From NCBI RefSeq assembly GCF_036346595.1, contig NZ_CP107834.1:1674001-1738000 (forward strand): 64,000 nt of DNA. The letters are read 5' to 3'. The position numbers were made by a program, and so were the translations under genes. The stretch is from Streptomyces sp. NBC_00525 (GTDB lineage: Bacteria; Actinomycetota; Actinomycetes; Streptomycetales; Streptomycetaceae). Of the stretch, positions 16,777-25,496 are shown piece after piece. Within the stretch, counting starts at the first letter, position 1; the number at the start of each line of letters is the position of its first letter. Under the pieces are notes generated by a model. It saw only the letters and a list, made by a program, of their open reading frames with translations. It searched no databases and was not told the DNA's origin.

Positions 16777-17268
16777 ATGACCTGGACCGTGGCACCCGAA
16801 CCCTTCGACTCCGCCGACGCGGCCCTGCTCCGGCGCGACTACTACGGCGAGGTCGCCGGCCGCTACTGGGGGCGCCCGGCGACGGCCGCGGAGATCGACG
16901 AGGGGCTCACCGACGACGGCGCTTCGCTGCTGCGGGCGCCCACCGGGGACTTCCTGGTGGGCCGCTCCGGTGGCCGCCCGGCGGGCTGCGCGGGCCTGGT
17001 CCTCGTGGAGGGCGGCACCGCCGAGCTGACCCGCGTCTTCGTCCGCCCGGAGTTCCGGGGCACGGGCGGCGGCGGGCTGCTGCTCGCGGCGGTGGAGGCC
17101 CGCGCGCGGGCCCTGGGGGTGGCGCTGCTGCGGCTCGACACCCGGCACGACCTGGTCGAGGCCCGCGGCCTGTACGCGAAGCACGGCTACCGGGAGGTGC
17201 CGGCGTTCAACGAGGGCCCGTACGCCGAACGCTGGTTCGCCAAGGAGCTGCGCGGGGCGGCGCAGTAG
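16777..17268 (+). CDS. GNAT family N-acetyltransferase
   Basis: A 163-residue single GNAT domain: strand TAELTRVFVRPEFRG, acetyl-CoA loop RGTGGGGLLLAAVEARA (an Arg-x-x-Gly-x-Gly/Ala-type motif) and C-terminal GLYAKHGYREVPAFN. It transfers an acetyl group from acetyl-CoA to an unknown amine. ATG 16777 was preferred to the upstream in-frame ATG 16690 because the domain begins there and homologues start close to it. Confidence 0.85.
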   Translation: MTWTVAPEPFDSADAALLRRDYYGEVAGRYWGRPATAAEIDEGLTDDGASLLRAPTGDFLVGRSGGRPAGCAGLVLVEGGTAELTRVFVRPEFRGTGGGGLLLAAVEARARALGVALLRLDTRHDLVEARGLYAKHGYREVPAFNEGPYAERWFAKELRGAAQ

Positions 17269-17307
17269 GGGTGCGGGGGCCGGGGGACTTCCCCGTACGC
17301 CTTCGGG

Positions 17308-19371
17308 TCACTCGCCCCGGTGGGGGTGGCCCGCCGCGTGGTCGCGCCTCGGCTCGGGGCTGTGCGGGCGCTCCTTGCTCGATCCGCTCGTCTCGGCCGT
17401 CAGCTCGGAGACCAGGGCGACCAGGTCGGTGGGCCGGTCGGGCCCCCACCAGTCACCCAGGAGCGCGGCCAGCGAGTCCTCGCGGGCCTGGGCGAGCTTG
17501 ACCACCGCCTCCGCGCCCGGCTCGGTGAGCACCATCTGCACCCCGACGCGCCGGACGAGCCCGCGCCCCTCCAGCTGCCGGGCCGCCTCGTTGATCACGC
17601 GCAGCGGTACAGGGGCCACCTCGGCGAGCCGGGCGGGCTCCACGGTGCCGTGGCGCTTGATGCGCAGCAGCATCCAGCCGGCGGCCGGCAGCAGATCGAG
17701 GCCCGCCCGCTCGGTGATCTTCACATAGACCTCGCGCCGGCCCTCCCGGGTAGCGAGCACGGACAGGGCCCGCGCGCACTCGTCGTACGAGGAGCGCTCG
17801 ACCGGGTTGGAGGCCAGCGTCTCGGTCGGGTCGGGCGCCGTCACCGAGCCGCGCAGCGGGTCCTCCTTGAGGAACCAGGCGAAGACGAAGGCGACCAGGA
17901 CGACGGGCGCGGCGTACAGGAACACATCGGTGATCGACGTCGAGTAGGCCTGGAGCACCGGGCCGCGCAGGCCGGGCGGCAGCTGCCCGATGGCGCGCGG
18001 GTCGGCGGCCAGGGCCTTGGCGTCGACGCCCGGCGGCATCGACCGGCCGGCCAGCGCGGCGCCGAGTTTGTCCGTGAGCCGGTTGGTGAAGATCGTGCCG
18101 AAGATCGCCACACCGAACGAGGCCCCGATGGACCGGAAGAACGTCGCCCCGGAGGTCGCCACGCCCAGGTCCCGGTACGAGACGGCGTTCTGCACGACCA
18201 GGACGAGGACCTGCATCACCAGGCCGAGCCCCGCGCCGAACACGAAGAAGTAGGCGCTCATCTCCCAGGTGCCGCTGGAGACCGTCAGCCGGTGCAGCAG
18301 AAGCAGGCCGATCGCGGTGATGCCGGTCCCGGCGATCGGGAAGACCTTCCAGCGGCCCGTCCGGCTGACGATCTGCCCGGACACCGTGGAGGTGATCAGC
18401 AGCCCGAAGACCATGGGCAGCATGTGCACACCGGACATCGTCGGCGTGATGCCGTGCACCACCTGGAGGAAGGTCGGCAGATAGGTCATCGCACCGAACA
18501 TCGCGAACCCGATGACGAAGCTGATCACGGCGACCAGGCTGAACGTCCTGATCCGGAACAGTTTCAGCGGGATCACCGGCTCGGCGGCGCGCCGCTCCAC
18601 GAACACGAACGCGATCAGCAGCAGGACGGCCAGCACCGCGAGGCCGATGATCTTCCAGGAGCCCCAGGGCCAGGTGGTGCCGCCGAGGGAGGCGACGAGG
18701 ACCAGACAGGTGGCGACCGCCGCGATGAGGAAGGTGCCCAGGTAGTCGATGGTGTGCTTCGTCCGGCCGACCGGGATGTGCAGCACGGCGGCGATCACCA
18801 CGAGGGCGACCACCCCGATGGGCAGGTTGATGTAGAAGACCCAGCGCCAGGAGAGGTGCTGGGTGAAGAAGCCGCCCAGCAGCGGCCCCAGGACGCTCGT
18901 CGCCCCGAACACCGCACCGAAGAGACCCTGGTACTTCCCGCGCTCGCGGGGCGGGACGATGTCACCGACGATCGCCATCGACAGCACCATGAGACCGCCG
19001 CCGCCGAGCCCCTGGAGGGCGCGGAATCCGATCAGCTGGGGCATGTTCTGGGCGATGCCGCAGAGCGCGGAGCCGATCAGGAAGATGACGATCGCGGTCT
19101 GGAACAGCTTCTTGCGCCCGTACTGGTCGCCGAGCTTCCCCCAGAGCGGAGTCGCGGCCGTCGAGGCCAGCAGATAGGCCGTGACCACCCACGACAGGTG
19201 TTCGAGCCCGCCGAGGTCGCTGACGATCGTGGGAAGTGCCGTGGAGACGATGGTCTGGTCGAGTGCGGCGAGCAGCATGCCGAGAAGCAGTGCGCCGATC
19301 GCCACCAGGACCGACCGCGTGGAGCGGTCCGCACCGGGGGCCGGGGCCTGGGGGCTCAGCTGCTGGGCCAT
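17308..19371 (-). CDS. DHA2 (EmrB/QacA) MFS exporter fused to a MarR-like winged-helix domain
   Basis: A 687-residue protein. Residues about 20-510 are a 14-helix drug exporter ([33 protein letters not shown], and the antiporter motif region [20 protein letters not shown]). The rest, about 170 residues, is soluble: a helical stretch with [19 protein letters not shown], then a winged-helix core ([33 protein letters not shown]) like MarR regulators. The tail could sense substrate or bind DNA at the membrane. It is divergent from the next gene. Confidence 0.85.
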   Translation of the reverse strand: MAQQLSPQAPAPGADRSTRSVLVAIGALLLGMLLAALDQTIVSTALPTIVSDLGGLEHLSWVVTAYLLASTAATPLWGKLGDQYGRKKLFQTAIVIFLIGSALCGIAQNMPQLIGFRALQGLGGGGLMVLSMAIVGDIVPPRERGKYQGLFGAVFGATSVLGPLLGGFFTQHLSWRWVFYINLPIGVVALVVIAAVLHIPVGRTKHTIDYLGTFLIAAVATCLVLVASLGGTTWPWGSWKIIGLAVLAVLLLIAFVFVERRAAEPVIPLKLFRIRTFSLVAVISFVIGFAMFGAMTYLPTFLQVVHGITPTMSGVHMLPMVFGLLITSTVSGQIVSRTGRWKVFPIAGTGITAIGLLLLHRLTVSSGTWEMSAYFFVFGAGLGLVMQVLVLVVQNAVSYRDLGVATSGATFFRSIGASFGVAIFGTIFTNRLTDKLGAALAGRSMPPGVDAKALAADPRAIGQLPPGLRGPVLQAYSTSITDVFLYAAPVVLVAFVFAWFLKEDPLRGSVTAPDPTETLASNPVERSSYDECARALSVLATREGRREVYVKITERAGLDLLPAAGWMLLRIKRHGTVEPARLAEVAPVPLRVINEAARQLEGRGLVRRVGVQMVLTEPGAEAVVKLAQAREDSLAALLGDWWGPDRPTDLVALVSELTAETSGSSKERPHSPEPRRDHAAGHPHRGE

Positions 19372-19463
19372 GAGACATCTCCTCGGAGGCTCTCCTCGGA
19401 TGATCCGCTACACACCCATCCTGTCTGTTCCACCCCGTTATGGCCTGCCGGAGACCCACCTGA

Positions 19464-19492
19464 TTGGGGTTCTCGGCGGCGGGCTGCATAAT
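19464..19492 (+). promoter_or_regulatory. Promoter of the peptidoglycan-binding protein gene
   Basis: TTGGGG (19464-19469) and CATAAT (19487-19492) are 17 bp apart, a good housekeeping-type promoter 30 bp upstream of the ATG at 19523. The same interval must also hold the leftward promoter of the MFS-MarR gene. Confidence 0.5.
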
Positions 19493-19522
19493 CGCAGGCA
19501 GTTCAAGGGGAGGGGACCCACC

Positions 19523-20596
19523 ATGACCGGACATATATGCCCGGAGTGCGGTACGGAAGGCAGACCGGGCACCGGCCCGGTCTGCGCCTGCGCGGGCCGC
19601 GCGGTGTACGGCGCCACGGGCGCGCCCGGTCACCTCACCGACCCGGAGCGGGCCGCCGAGCAGCGGCGTATCGCCGAGGAGCACCACGCCGGCCGGTCCG
19701 CCGAGATGGCCGCGGCGGAGGACTTCGACCCGCTGCGCATCCGCCCGTACGTGACGCTGGGCGGCGACACCGCGGCCGCGCCGTCCCCGACGCCCCCGCC
19801 GGGCGCCCCGCACGTCTACGCCCCCGAGGCCGACGCCGCGACGACCATGCCGCTGTATCTGCCGCCCATGGCCCCCGCGCCGCACGCCGGTGACGGGACC
19901 GACGAGCCCACGACCGCGCTGCTGCTCACCCGCCCGGACCCGGTGGCGCCGCGCCGCCGCAAGCCCTTCGTCGCCGTGGTCGCCGGCGCGGCCGTGGTCA
20001 CCGTCGTCGGTACGGCCGCCTTCATCGGCGGGCTGTTCAACGGGGACGGCGGCGGGGAGGCCGACCTGGACCAGGCCCTGCCCTCCACGGTGGCCAGCCT
20101 CCCCGACGAGAGCAGCGAGCCCTCGCCGTCCGCATCGGCCTCCGCATCGCCGTCCCCGTCGCGCTCGGCCTCCCCCTCGGCGTCCGCGACCGCCTCGGCA
20201 TCGGCGTCCGCGTCCGCGTCACCCTCCGCGTCCCCCTCCCGCTCCGCGTCCGCGTCCGCTTCGGCGTCCGGGGCGGGCCACGCCTCCTCGTCCCCCTCGA
20301 CCACGGCGGGGAGCAGCGCCCCGGTGGAGGGCGTGGCCCCGCCGCCCACGACCCCGGACGAGGGGGAGACGCTGCGGCGGGGCGACCGGGGCCCGGCGGT
20401 GGCGGAGCTGCAGAACCGGCTGCGCGAGGTCTGGGTCTACAACGGCCCCGTGGACTCCTCCTACGGGGACCGCACGGAGCAGGCCGTGGGCGATCTCCAG
20501 AACTGGTGGAACATCACGGGGGACCCGAAGGGCGTCTACGGCCCGCACACCCGGACCCGCCTGGAGGCGGTGACGACGGGACGCGGCCGCCGCTGA
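19523..20596 (+). CDS. Peptidoglycan-binding domain protein with N-terminal zinc-ribbon-like motif
   Basis: A 357-residue protein. It opens with CPECGTEGRPGTGPVCAC, a possible zinc ribbon, then a disordered cytoplasmic part, one membrane helix (FVAVVAGAAVVTVVGTAAFI), a ~90-residue Ser/Ala/Pro spacer outside the cell and a PG_binding_1 domain at the end (LRRGDRGPAVAELQNRLRE, then SSYGDRTEQAVGDLQ). It probably spans the wall and binds peptidoglycan. ATG follows AAGGGGAGGGGAC. Confidence 0.8.
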   Translation: MTGHICPECGTEGRPGTGPVCACAGRAVYGATGAPGHLTDPERAAEQRRIAEEHHAGRSAEMAAAEDFDPLRIRPYVTLGGDTAAAPSPTPPPGAPHVYAPEADAATTMPLYLPPMAPAPHAGDGTDEPTTALLLTRPDPVAPRRRKPFVAVVAGAAVVTVVGTAAFIGGLFNGDGGGEADLDQALPSTVASLPDESSEPSPSASASASPSPSRSASPSASATASASASASASPSASPSRSASASASASGAGHASSSPSTTAGSSAPVEGVAPPPTTPDEGETLRRGDRGPAVAELQNRLREVWVYNGPVDSSYGDRTEQAVGDLQNWWNITGDPKGVYGPHTRTRLEAVTTGRGRR

Positions 20597-20709
20597 CCGC
20601 TGCCCGTTCCCTGCTGCCCCTTCCCCGCTGCCCGCGCGGGCGCACGCGGGACCGCCGGCCCGGAGGGATTCGCCAAGACCGGCATGTTTTTGTATCGTGG
20701 AGGAACAAA

Positions 20710-20733
20710 GTGGCCTCCGCGCGCACACCCTGA
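20710..20733 (+). other. Possible seven-codon leader ORF with a strong ribosome-binding site
   Basis: GGAGGA at 20699-20704 is followed after 5 nt by GTG and six sense codons (VASARTP) and TGA. A TGTATCGT box just upstream could be a -10. It ends 75 bp before the HAD gene. Either a leader peptide or the decayed start of a lost gene; very little can be proved from sequence. Confidence 0.25.
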
Positions 20734-20808
20734 CCGGCGGGCGGGGGCCGCTTGATCTCTCGCGCCGCTCACCCCCCGCAGCGCCCTCCCCCGTTCTGGA
20801 GCCCGCCC

Positions 20809-21471
20809 ATGCCGGCCACCGCCCTCACCGCCAAAGCCCTCCTCCTGGACATGGACGGCACCCTGGTGAACTCCGACGCCGTCGTGGAGCGCTGCTGGCG
20901 CCGCTGGGCGCTGCGACAGGGGCTGGACCCGGAAGAGGTACTGAAGGTCGTCCACGGCCGGCAGGGGTACGCCACGATGGCGGTGCTGCTCCCGGACCGC
21001 CCGATGGCGGAGAACCACGCGGACAACCGGGTGATGCTCGCCGAGGAGACCGCTGACACGGACGGGGTGGTCCCGATCGGCGGCGCCCCCGCCTTCATGG
21101 ACGCCATCGCGGCCCTGCCGCACGCCCTGGTCACCTCGGCCGACCTGCCGCTGGCGACGGCCCGGATGGGCGCGGCCGGACTGCGGATGCCGGACCTCCG
21201 CGTCACCGCCGAGAGCGTCGGGGCCAGCAAGCCGGACCCGGAGGGCTTCCTCAAGGGCGCGGCGGCGCTGGGCTTCGATCCGGCGGACTGCGTGGTCTTC
21301 GAGGACTCCGAGGCGGGCATCGCGGCGGGCCGGGCGGCCGGTATGCGCGTGGTGGGCGTGGGCCCGCGCGCGGGAGCCCACGCCCCGGACGTCCATGTGC
21401 CGGACCTGGCGCACCTGCGCGTGGAGCCGGCACCGGACGGCACGATCACCCTGCACATCGCGGCCGCCTGA
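20809..21471 (+). CDS. HAD family phosphatase (beta-phosphoglucomutase/sugar-phosphatase type)
   Basis: A 220-residue HAD hydrolase. Motif I is LLLDMDGTLVNSD (nucleophile Asp and acid Asp), motif II is LVTSAD, motif III Lys lies in GASKPDPEGF and motif IV is VVFEDSEAGI. The helical cap after motif I makes it a subclass I enzyme acting on small sugar phosphates. ATG 20809 was chosen because homologues begin a few residues before motif I; an upstream in-frame ATG adds a Pro-rich stretch. Confidence 0.88.
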   Translation: MPATALTAKALLLDMDGTLVNSDAVVERCWRRWALRQGLDPEEVLKVVHGRQGYATMAVLLPDRPMAENHADNRVMLAEETADTDGVVPIGGAPAFMDAIAALPHALVTSADLPLATARMGAAGLRMPDLRVTAESVGASKPDPEGFLKGAAALGFDPADCVVFEDSEAGIAAGRAAGMRVVGVGPRAGAHAPDVHVPDLAHLRVEPAPDGTITLHIAAA

Positions 21472-21912
21472 GCTACGGACACCGGCCCGGCCGCGTCCGG
21501 GTGGGGCCGGTGACCTGAGCCGCGGACGCCGGCCGCGCCAGGCACGGCCGCACCCGCGGCCACCCGCACCCCATACGTCCGACGCGGCACCTCACGCCCC
21601 CTCAGACACCAGCGCCACGAACCTTCGTACGGCCCCCGCCTCCCCCCGGCGGGGGCCGTTGCGCATGCGCTCCCGCCCTGGTCAGGGGCGCCGGTCTCCC
21701 GCCGCCCGCCGCGCCGCACCGGCTCGGCGCGCCCGCGTGCGCGAGCCCGCGCTCCCCCCGCACCACGAACGTCTCCGTCAGATCCCTTGATGTGACGTGC
21801 CCATGTCGCCACTCTGTTACCTGGCGCCCACCCCACGGCAACCCGGCGCCGCCACGATGGTCGGGTCGTTGCTGACGGCCCGTCCGCATCCCCCCACATC
21901 AAGGGAGTTCGC
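21472..21912. other. Intergenic region between HAD and HNH genes
   Basis: 440 bp with no convincing gene. It holds the terminator at 21629-21659, short repeated GGCCGGTGACCTGAGCC-like phrases near 21500, and the promoter region of the secreted nuclease near its right end. Confidence 0.5.
21629..21659 (+). terminator. Strong hairpin terminator downstream of the HAD gene
   Basis: ACGGCCCCCGCC (21629-21640) pairs perfectly with GGCGGGGGCCGT (21648-21659) around a 7-nt loop, followed by TTGCG. Confidence 0.75.
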
Positions 21913-22557
21913 ATGTCAGGTGTCTACGCGCGTCGCATAGGCGTCCTCGCCGCATCCGCCGCCCTGGCCGCCACCACCGGCCTGCTCACCGCCCCGAGCG
22001 CCCGGGCGGCCATGCCCACTCCGGTCTCCGCGGCCACCGCCCGTACCTATCTGAGCCAGCTGACCGTCAAGGCGGAGGGCTCGTCCAGCGGGTACAGCCG
22101 GGACAAGTTCCCGCACTGGATCACCCAGTCGGGGACCTGCAACACCCGCGAGGTCGTTCTGAAGCGGGACGGCACGAACGTCACCCAGAGCTCCAGCTGC
22201 GCGGCGACGAGCGGCACCTGGTACTCGCCGTACGACGGCGCCACCTGGACCGCCGCGTCCGACCTGGACATCGACCACATGGTCCCGCTCGCCGAGGCCT
22301 GGCGATCGGGCGCCTCCAGCTGGACGACCGCGCGACGGCAGGCGTACGCCAACGACCTGACCCGGCCGCAGCTGATCGCGGTCACGGACAACGTCAACCA
22401 GTCCAAGGGCGACAAGGACCCCGCCTCCTGGCTGCCGCCGCGCGCCGCATACAAGTGCACATATGTGCGCGCCTGGGTACATGTGAAGCACTACTACAAC
22501 CTGACCGTGGACACGGCCGAGAAGTCGGCCCTCCAGTCCGCGCTCAGCGGCTGCTGA
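21913..22557 (+). CDS. Secreted HNH family endonuclease
   Basis: A 214-residue protein with a signal peptide ending near PSARA, then a DUF1524/GmrSD-C type HNH nuclease core: the DLDIDHMVPLAEAW motif carries the catalytic Asp-His, and TRPQLIAVTDNVNQSKGDKD supplies the second His/Asn-Lys part. Four Cys residues may form disulfides. Exported enzymes of this kind in streptomycetes degrade environmental or released DNA. A perfect hairpin follows the stop. Confidence 0.88.
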   Translation: MSGVYARRIGVLAASAALAATTGLLTAPSARAAMPTPVSAATARTYLSQLTVKAEGSSSGYSRDKFPHWITQSGTCNTREVVLKRDGTNVTQSSSCAATSGTWYSPYDGATWTAASDLDIDHMVPLAEAWRSGASSWTTARRQAYANDLTRPQLIAVTDNVNQSKGDKDPASWLPPRAAYKCTYVRAWVHVKHYYNLTVDTAEKSALQSALSGC

Positions 22558-22561
22558 ACCG

Positions 22562-22583
22562 GGGCGCGCGACACCGCGCGCCC
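22562..22583 (+). terminator. Terminator of the HNH nuclease gene
   Basis: GGGCGCGCG (22562-22570) and CGCGCGCCC (22575-22583) form a 9-bp stem with an ACAC loop five bases after the stop codon. Confidence 0.75.
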
Positions 22584-22948
22584 GCCCCCCGGTGGCCCCA
22601 CCGACCGGCGCCCGCACAACGGACCGGCCGGGCGGGGCCACCGATGCGTTTTCGGCCTTCTACTGCTGTTCATGACAAGCCACCGAGCCCTCCGGAGGCG
22701 GCGCCGGGCCGCAGCGAGCCGCCATCGGGACGAATCGGGCCCGCGACTCCAGCGGGGCTCAGGTGAGAACAGAGGCGGCCATGGTCGGGGCACCGACCGC
22801 CCTCCACCAACCCTCATGGCCGGAAAACTGCGTTGCCATTGGTTCAGGCCAACACAGGAAGGAAGACTGCCCAGTTCGAGGCGGTATCGACCCGTCGATC
22901 GGCTCACAACTGACCATCTAATTCTGGCCAGTCGGCAGAACGTTGAAC
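22584..22948. other. Gene-free region upstream of doxX
   Basis: About 365 bp with somewhat lower GC than the surroundings and no ORF with convincing codon use on either strand. I see no clear RNA gene. The doxX promoter follows at its right end. Confidence 0.4.
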
Positions 22949-22978
22949 TTGCAAGTATTGGTGAGGTCTACCTAATCT
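22949..22978 (+). promoter_or_regulatory. doxX promoter with a weak iron-box-like palindrome
   Basis: TTGCAA (22949-22954), an 18-bp spacer and TAATCT (22973-22978) make a plausible promoter. The 19 bp at 22957-22975 (ATTGGTGAGGTCTACCTAA) match 13 of 19 positions of the DmdR/IdeR iron box TTAGGTTAGGCTAACCTAA and cover the spacer and -10, where a repressor would act. The promoter is plausible; iron control is speculative. Confidence 0.35.
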
Positions 22979-23030
22979 TTGGCGCTCAGTCGGTTCACGT
23001 CCCCACCAGACCGAAGGAGCCTCCCCCACC

Positions 23031-23489
23031 ATGACCCCACACCTCCACCGGGCCCAGCCCTACGCCCTCGCGCTCTTCCGTATCGTCGCCGGTCTCCTCT
23101 TCGCGTGCCACGGTGCCGCCTCGATCTTCGGGATTCTCGGCGGCGCCCACGGCGGCGGCTCCATACCCGCCGGCACCTGGCCGGGCTGGTACGCGGCGGT
23201 GATCCAGCTCATCGGCGGCATCCTCGTCGCCCTCGGCCTGGGCACCCGCGTCGCGGCCCTCGTCTCGTCCGGCTCCATGGCGTACGCGTACTTCACGGTC
23301 CACCAGTCGCACGCCCTCCTCCCCATCGAGAACGGCGGCGAATCGGCCGCGATCTTCTGCTGGGTCTTCCTGCTGCTCGTCTTCACCGGCCCCGGCGCCT
23401 TCTCCCTGGACGGCCTGATCACCGCCCGCACGCCGCACCGCCAGAACCGGGACCACAGCCAGGAGCAGAACTCCCCCGTCGCCGTCTGA
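23031..23489 (+). CDS. DoxX family membrane protein
   Basis: A 152-residue protein with four hydrophobic helices and the DoxX-type start (LALFRIVAGLLFACHGAASI), then LIGGILVALGLGTRVAALV and a helix with CWVFLLLVFTGPGAFSLD. DoxX proteins are often linked to redox stress and thiosulfate metabolism in the membrane. The ATG is preceded by AAGGAG at a good distance. Confidence 0.85.
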   Translation: MTPHLHRAQPYALALFRIVAGLLFACHGAASIFGILGGAHGGGSIPAGTWPGWYAAVIQLIGGILVALGLGTRVAALVSSGSMAYAYFTVHQSHALLPIENGGESAAIFCWVFLLLVFTGPGAFSLDGLITARTPHRQNRDHSQEQNSPVAV

Positions 23490-23839
23490 CCCCCGCCGAC
23501 CTCCCCCTTCCCACTCCCACCCCCTCCCCCGGGGCCCGCTGACCGACCGGGCCCCCGAGACCCCCGACCGAACCCCCACCAGACCCCCATCGAAACCCCT
23601 GTCAGAACCCCTGCCGAAACCCCTGTCGGACTCCCCACCGACGCCCGTACGCCTCCGTGTACCGCCGGGAAACCGCTCCCCGGCGGTACACGCTCAAGCC
23701 TCGCTCGAGCGAGGTGCCGAACATCACGCATATATATGGATCACCGGGTGAACGGCGGGCGTACGCTGTACAGCTGGACCTGCCGCTCCTGCCGCTCCCC
23801 TGCGACGTCGCGGCGTTGTCACCGATCGGGGAGTAGAAG
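23490..23839. other. Intergenic region with a degenerate ACCCC repeat tract
   Basis: Between doxX and the DedA gene, 23540-23645 is a run of loosely repeated ~10-15 bp phrases on the plus strand (variants of GAAACCCCTGTC and GAACCCCCACC), with purine-poor bias. To the right, near 23725-23760, is a short AT-rich patch (CATATATATGGATCA) that may be the promoter of the next gene. No gene is supported here. Confidence 0.45.
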
Positions 23840-24496
23840 GTGCTGGAGAGTGTGGGTGCGCTGATCGGCAGCCCATGGATCTATGCCGTGGTCGCCCTCT
23901 CCGTGCTGCTCGACGTCTTCCTCCCCGTCCTGCCCAGCGGCGTCCTGGTGGTCACCGCCGCCACGGCGGCCGCCGCCGGCACTACCGGGGTCGCCGCCGA
24001 CGCCGTGGGCGCCGCCCGGCATGTGACCGAGGTCCCCTCACTGCTCGCCCTTCTGCTGTGCGCCGCCACCGCCTCGGTGCTCGGCGACCTGGCCGCGTAC
24101 CGGCTGGCCCGGCGCGGCGGGGAGCGGCTGGACCGCGCCATCGCGCGCTCCCGGCGCCTCAGCTCTGCGCAGGAGCGCCTGGGCGCCGCCCTGAGCCGGG
24201 GCGGCGGCATCCTCGTCGTCATCGCGCGCTTCGCCCCCGCCGGGCGCTCCGTCGTCTCCCTGGGCGCGGGCGCCTCGCACCGCAAGGTGAAGGAGTTCCT
24301 GCCCTGGTCGGCCGTCGCGGGCCTGGCCTGGGCCGGCTACAGCGTGGGCCTCGGCTACTTCGGCGGGCAGTGGCTGGGCGCGGGCTGGCTGGGCACGGCC
24401 GTCTCCGTCCTGGCCCTGTTCCTCGCGGGCTCGTTCGCGGCGCTGCTCATGCGTCGCCCGGCCGAGGCGGCCCGCGCCGCCGCGGCGGCGTCCTGA
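23840..24496 (+). CDS. DedA family (VTT/SNARE-associated) membrane protein
   Basis: A 218-residue membrane protein with the DedA features: LLDVFLPVLPSGVLVVTAAT near the N-terminus, the VLGDLAAYRLARRGGERLDR half-helix region, the conserved RFAPAGRSVVSLGAGAS segment and a WSAVAGLAWAGYSVGLGYFG closing part. DedA/VTT proteins act as flippases for membrane lipids such as undecaprenyl phosphate or phosphatidylethanolamine. GTG start after GGGGAGTAGAAG. Confidence 0.88.
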   Translation: MLESVGALIGSPWIYAVVALSVLLDVFLPVLPSGVLVVTAATAAAAGTTGVAADAVGAARHVTEVPSLLALLLCAATASVLGDLAAYRLARRGGERLDRAIARSRRLSSAQERLGAALSRGGGILVVIARFAPAGRSVVSLGAGASHRKVKEFLPWSAVAGLAWAGYSVGLGYFGGQWLGAGWLGTAVSVLALFLAGSFAALLMRRPAEAARAAAAAS

Positions 24497-24545
24497 CAGC
24501 ACGGTATTCCTGACGGCACGGCCCTCAGCCCCCGCCGGGCGGGCC

Positions 24546-24770
24546 CTACGGCGTTCTCGCGCCGCCCCGTATCTCCAGGCCGTCGAGCAGCCGGGCGGTC
24601 GCCTCGGCGATCTCCTCGACGGCACGGTCGAAGACTTCCCGGTTGTGCGCGGCCGGGGCGCGGAAGCCCGACACCTTGCGGACGAACTGCAGGGCGGCGG
24701 CGCGGATGTCCTCCTCGGTGGCTTCTTCGGGGAGGGCGGGCGGTCGGAGCGTCTTGATACTGCGGCACAT
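24546..24770 (-). CDS. DUF2277 domain-containing protein
   Basis: A 74-residue protein starting MCRSIKTLRPP and continuing with ATEEDIRAAALQFVRKVSGF and AAHNREVFDRAVEEIAEAT, the whole DUF2277 family pattern. The family is widespread in actinobacteria and its function is unknown. GGAGAC precedes the ATG. It lies convergent to the DedA gene. Confidence 0.88.
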   Translation of the reverse strand: MCRSIKTLRPPALPEEATEEDIRAAALQFVRKVSGFRAPAAHNREVFDRAVEEIAEATARLLDGLEIRGGARTP

Positions 24771-24832
24771 GTCTCCAGTGTGACCCGCACCACTGACAAC
24801 GGCGCCCGACGCCGGCATCCGGCTCCGGCCGG

Positions 24833-25291
24833 TCAGATGACCGGCTTGAGGCGTCCCGTGCACAGGGCCCAGATCACGAACGTGTCGATGGCCAGGGAGA
24901 CCACCGCTCAGATCGGCTGGTAGGGCAGCCACATGAAGTTGGCGATCATGTTGAGCGCCGCGAGGCCCACACCGACCCCGCGTGCCCAGGCGAAGCCCCG
25001 GAGGATGCCCCAGCCGACGAGCGCGACGAGGATGCCCAGGACGAGGTGGATCCAGCCCCAGGCCGTCACGTTGAACTTGAAGACGTAGTCGTTGATCCGC
25101 GCGTACACGTCGTTCGAGGCGATTCCGGCGATGCCCTTGATCGCCCCGAGCACCCCGTCGACCATCAGCAGCACGCCGGCGAACATGATCCCGCCGGACG
25201 CCCAGGGGTTCTCGTCCTCCGGCCCGGTCCCGCCGCCGGGAGGCGGGGAGGGCGACGAAGGGGTGCCGGGCGGGGGCGCTGTCTGTGCCAT
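24833..25291 (-). pseudogene. DUF7144-type four-helix membrane protein interrupted by an internal stop codon
   Basis: ATG 25291 opens a frame with a Pro-rich N-terminus and helices ASGGIMFAGVLLMVDGVLGA, WGWIHLVLGILVALVGWGIL and GVGVGLAALNMIANFMWLPY. TGA at 24910-24908 stops it after QPI at 127 residues. The same frame continues for another 24 codons without interruption (AVVSLAIDTFVIWALCTGRL, then KPVI) to a second TGA at 24833. That continuation is clearly the missing fourth helix; related proteins usually have Trp (TGG) at this place. A single TGG to TGA change, recent or a sequencing error, explains it. The 127-residue product might still be made. Confidence 0.75.
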
Positions 25292-25466
25292 GAGGACTCC
25301 TCGGCCGGTGGAAGGTGCGGGCCAGACCGACCCTGCGCCCCCGCCCCGCGCACGGCCACACGGACGCACCCGTACGGGTGACGCCTGCTCCGGCGGCCCG
25401 CACCTCGCCCCACCCGGTTCGCACCCTTCCCATCGCAGGTCGGGAGCACCCGACATATGCCGCTGA

Positions 25467-25484
25467 ACGACACATGACTGTCGT
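25467..25484 (+). promoter_or_regulatory. Palindromic operator overlapping the padR promoter
   Basis: ACGACA-CATGAC-TGTCGT is a perfect 6-6-6 inverted repeat. It runs into TAGGAT (25484-25489), a -10-like box that ends 7 nt before the ATG at 25497. A repressor bound here would block the promoter, so PadR autoregulation is likely. Confidence 0.6.
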
Positions 25485-25496
25485 AGGATGCCGGGC

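Noticed and set aside
17308..17820. A separate marR gene after the MFS pump
   Set aside because: There is no stop or start between the pump and the winged-helix part; the frame is continuous, so it is a fusion.
17320..19491. A 723-codon frame antisense to the MFS-MarR gene
   Set aside because: The product is Gly/Arg/Asp-rich and has no domain; it mirrors the membrane protein on the other strand, a GC-rich antisense artefact.
23540..23645. A CRISPR array
   Set aside because: Units are short, unequal and not separated by unique spacers of constant length, and no cas gene is near.
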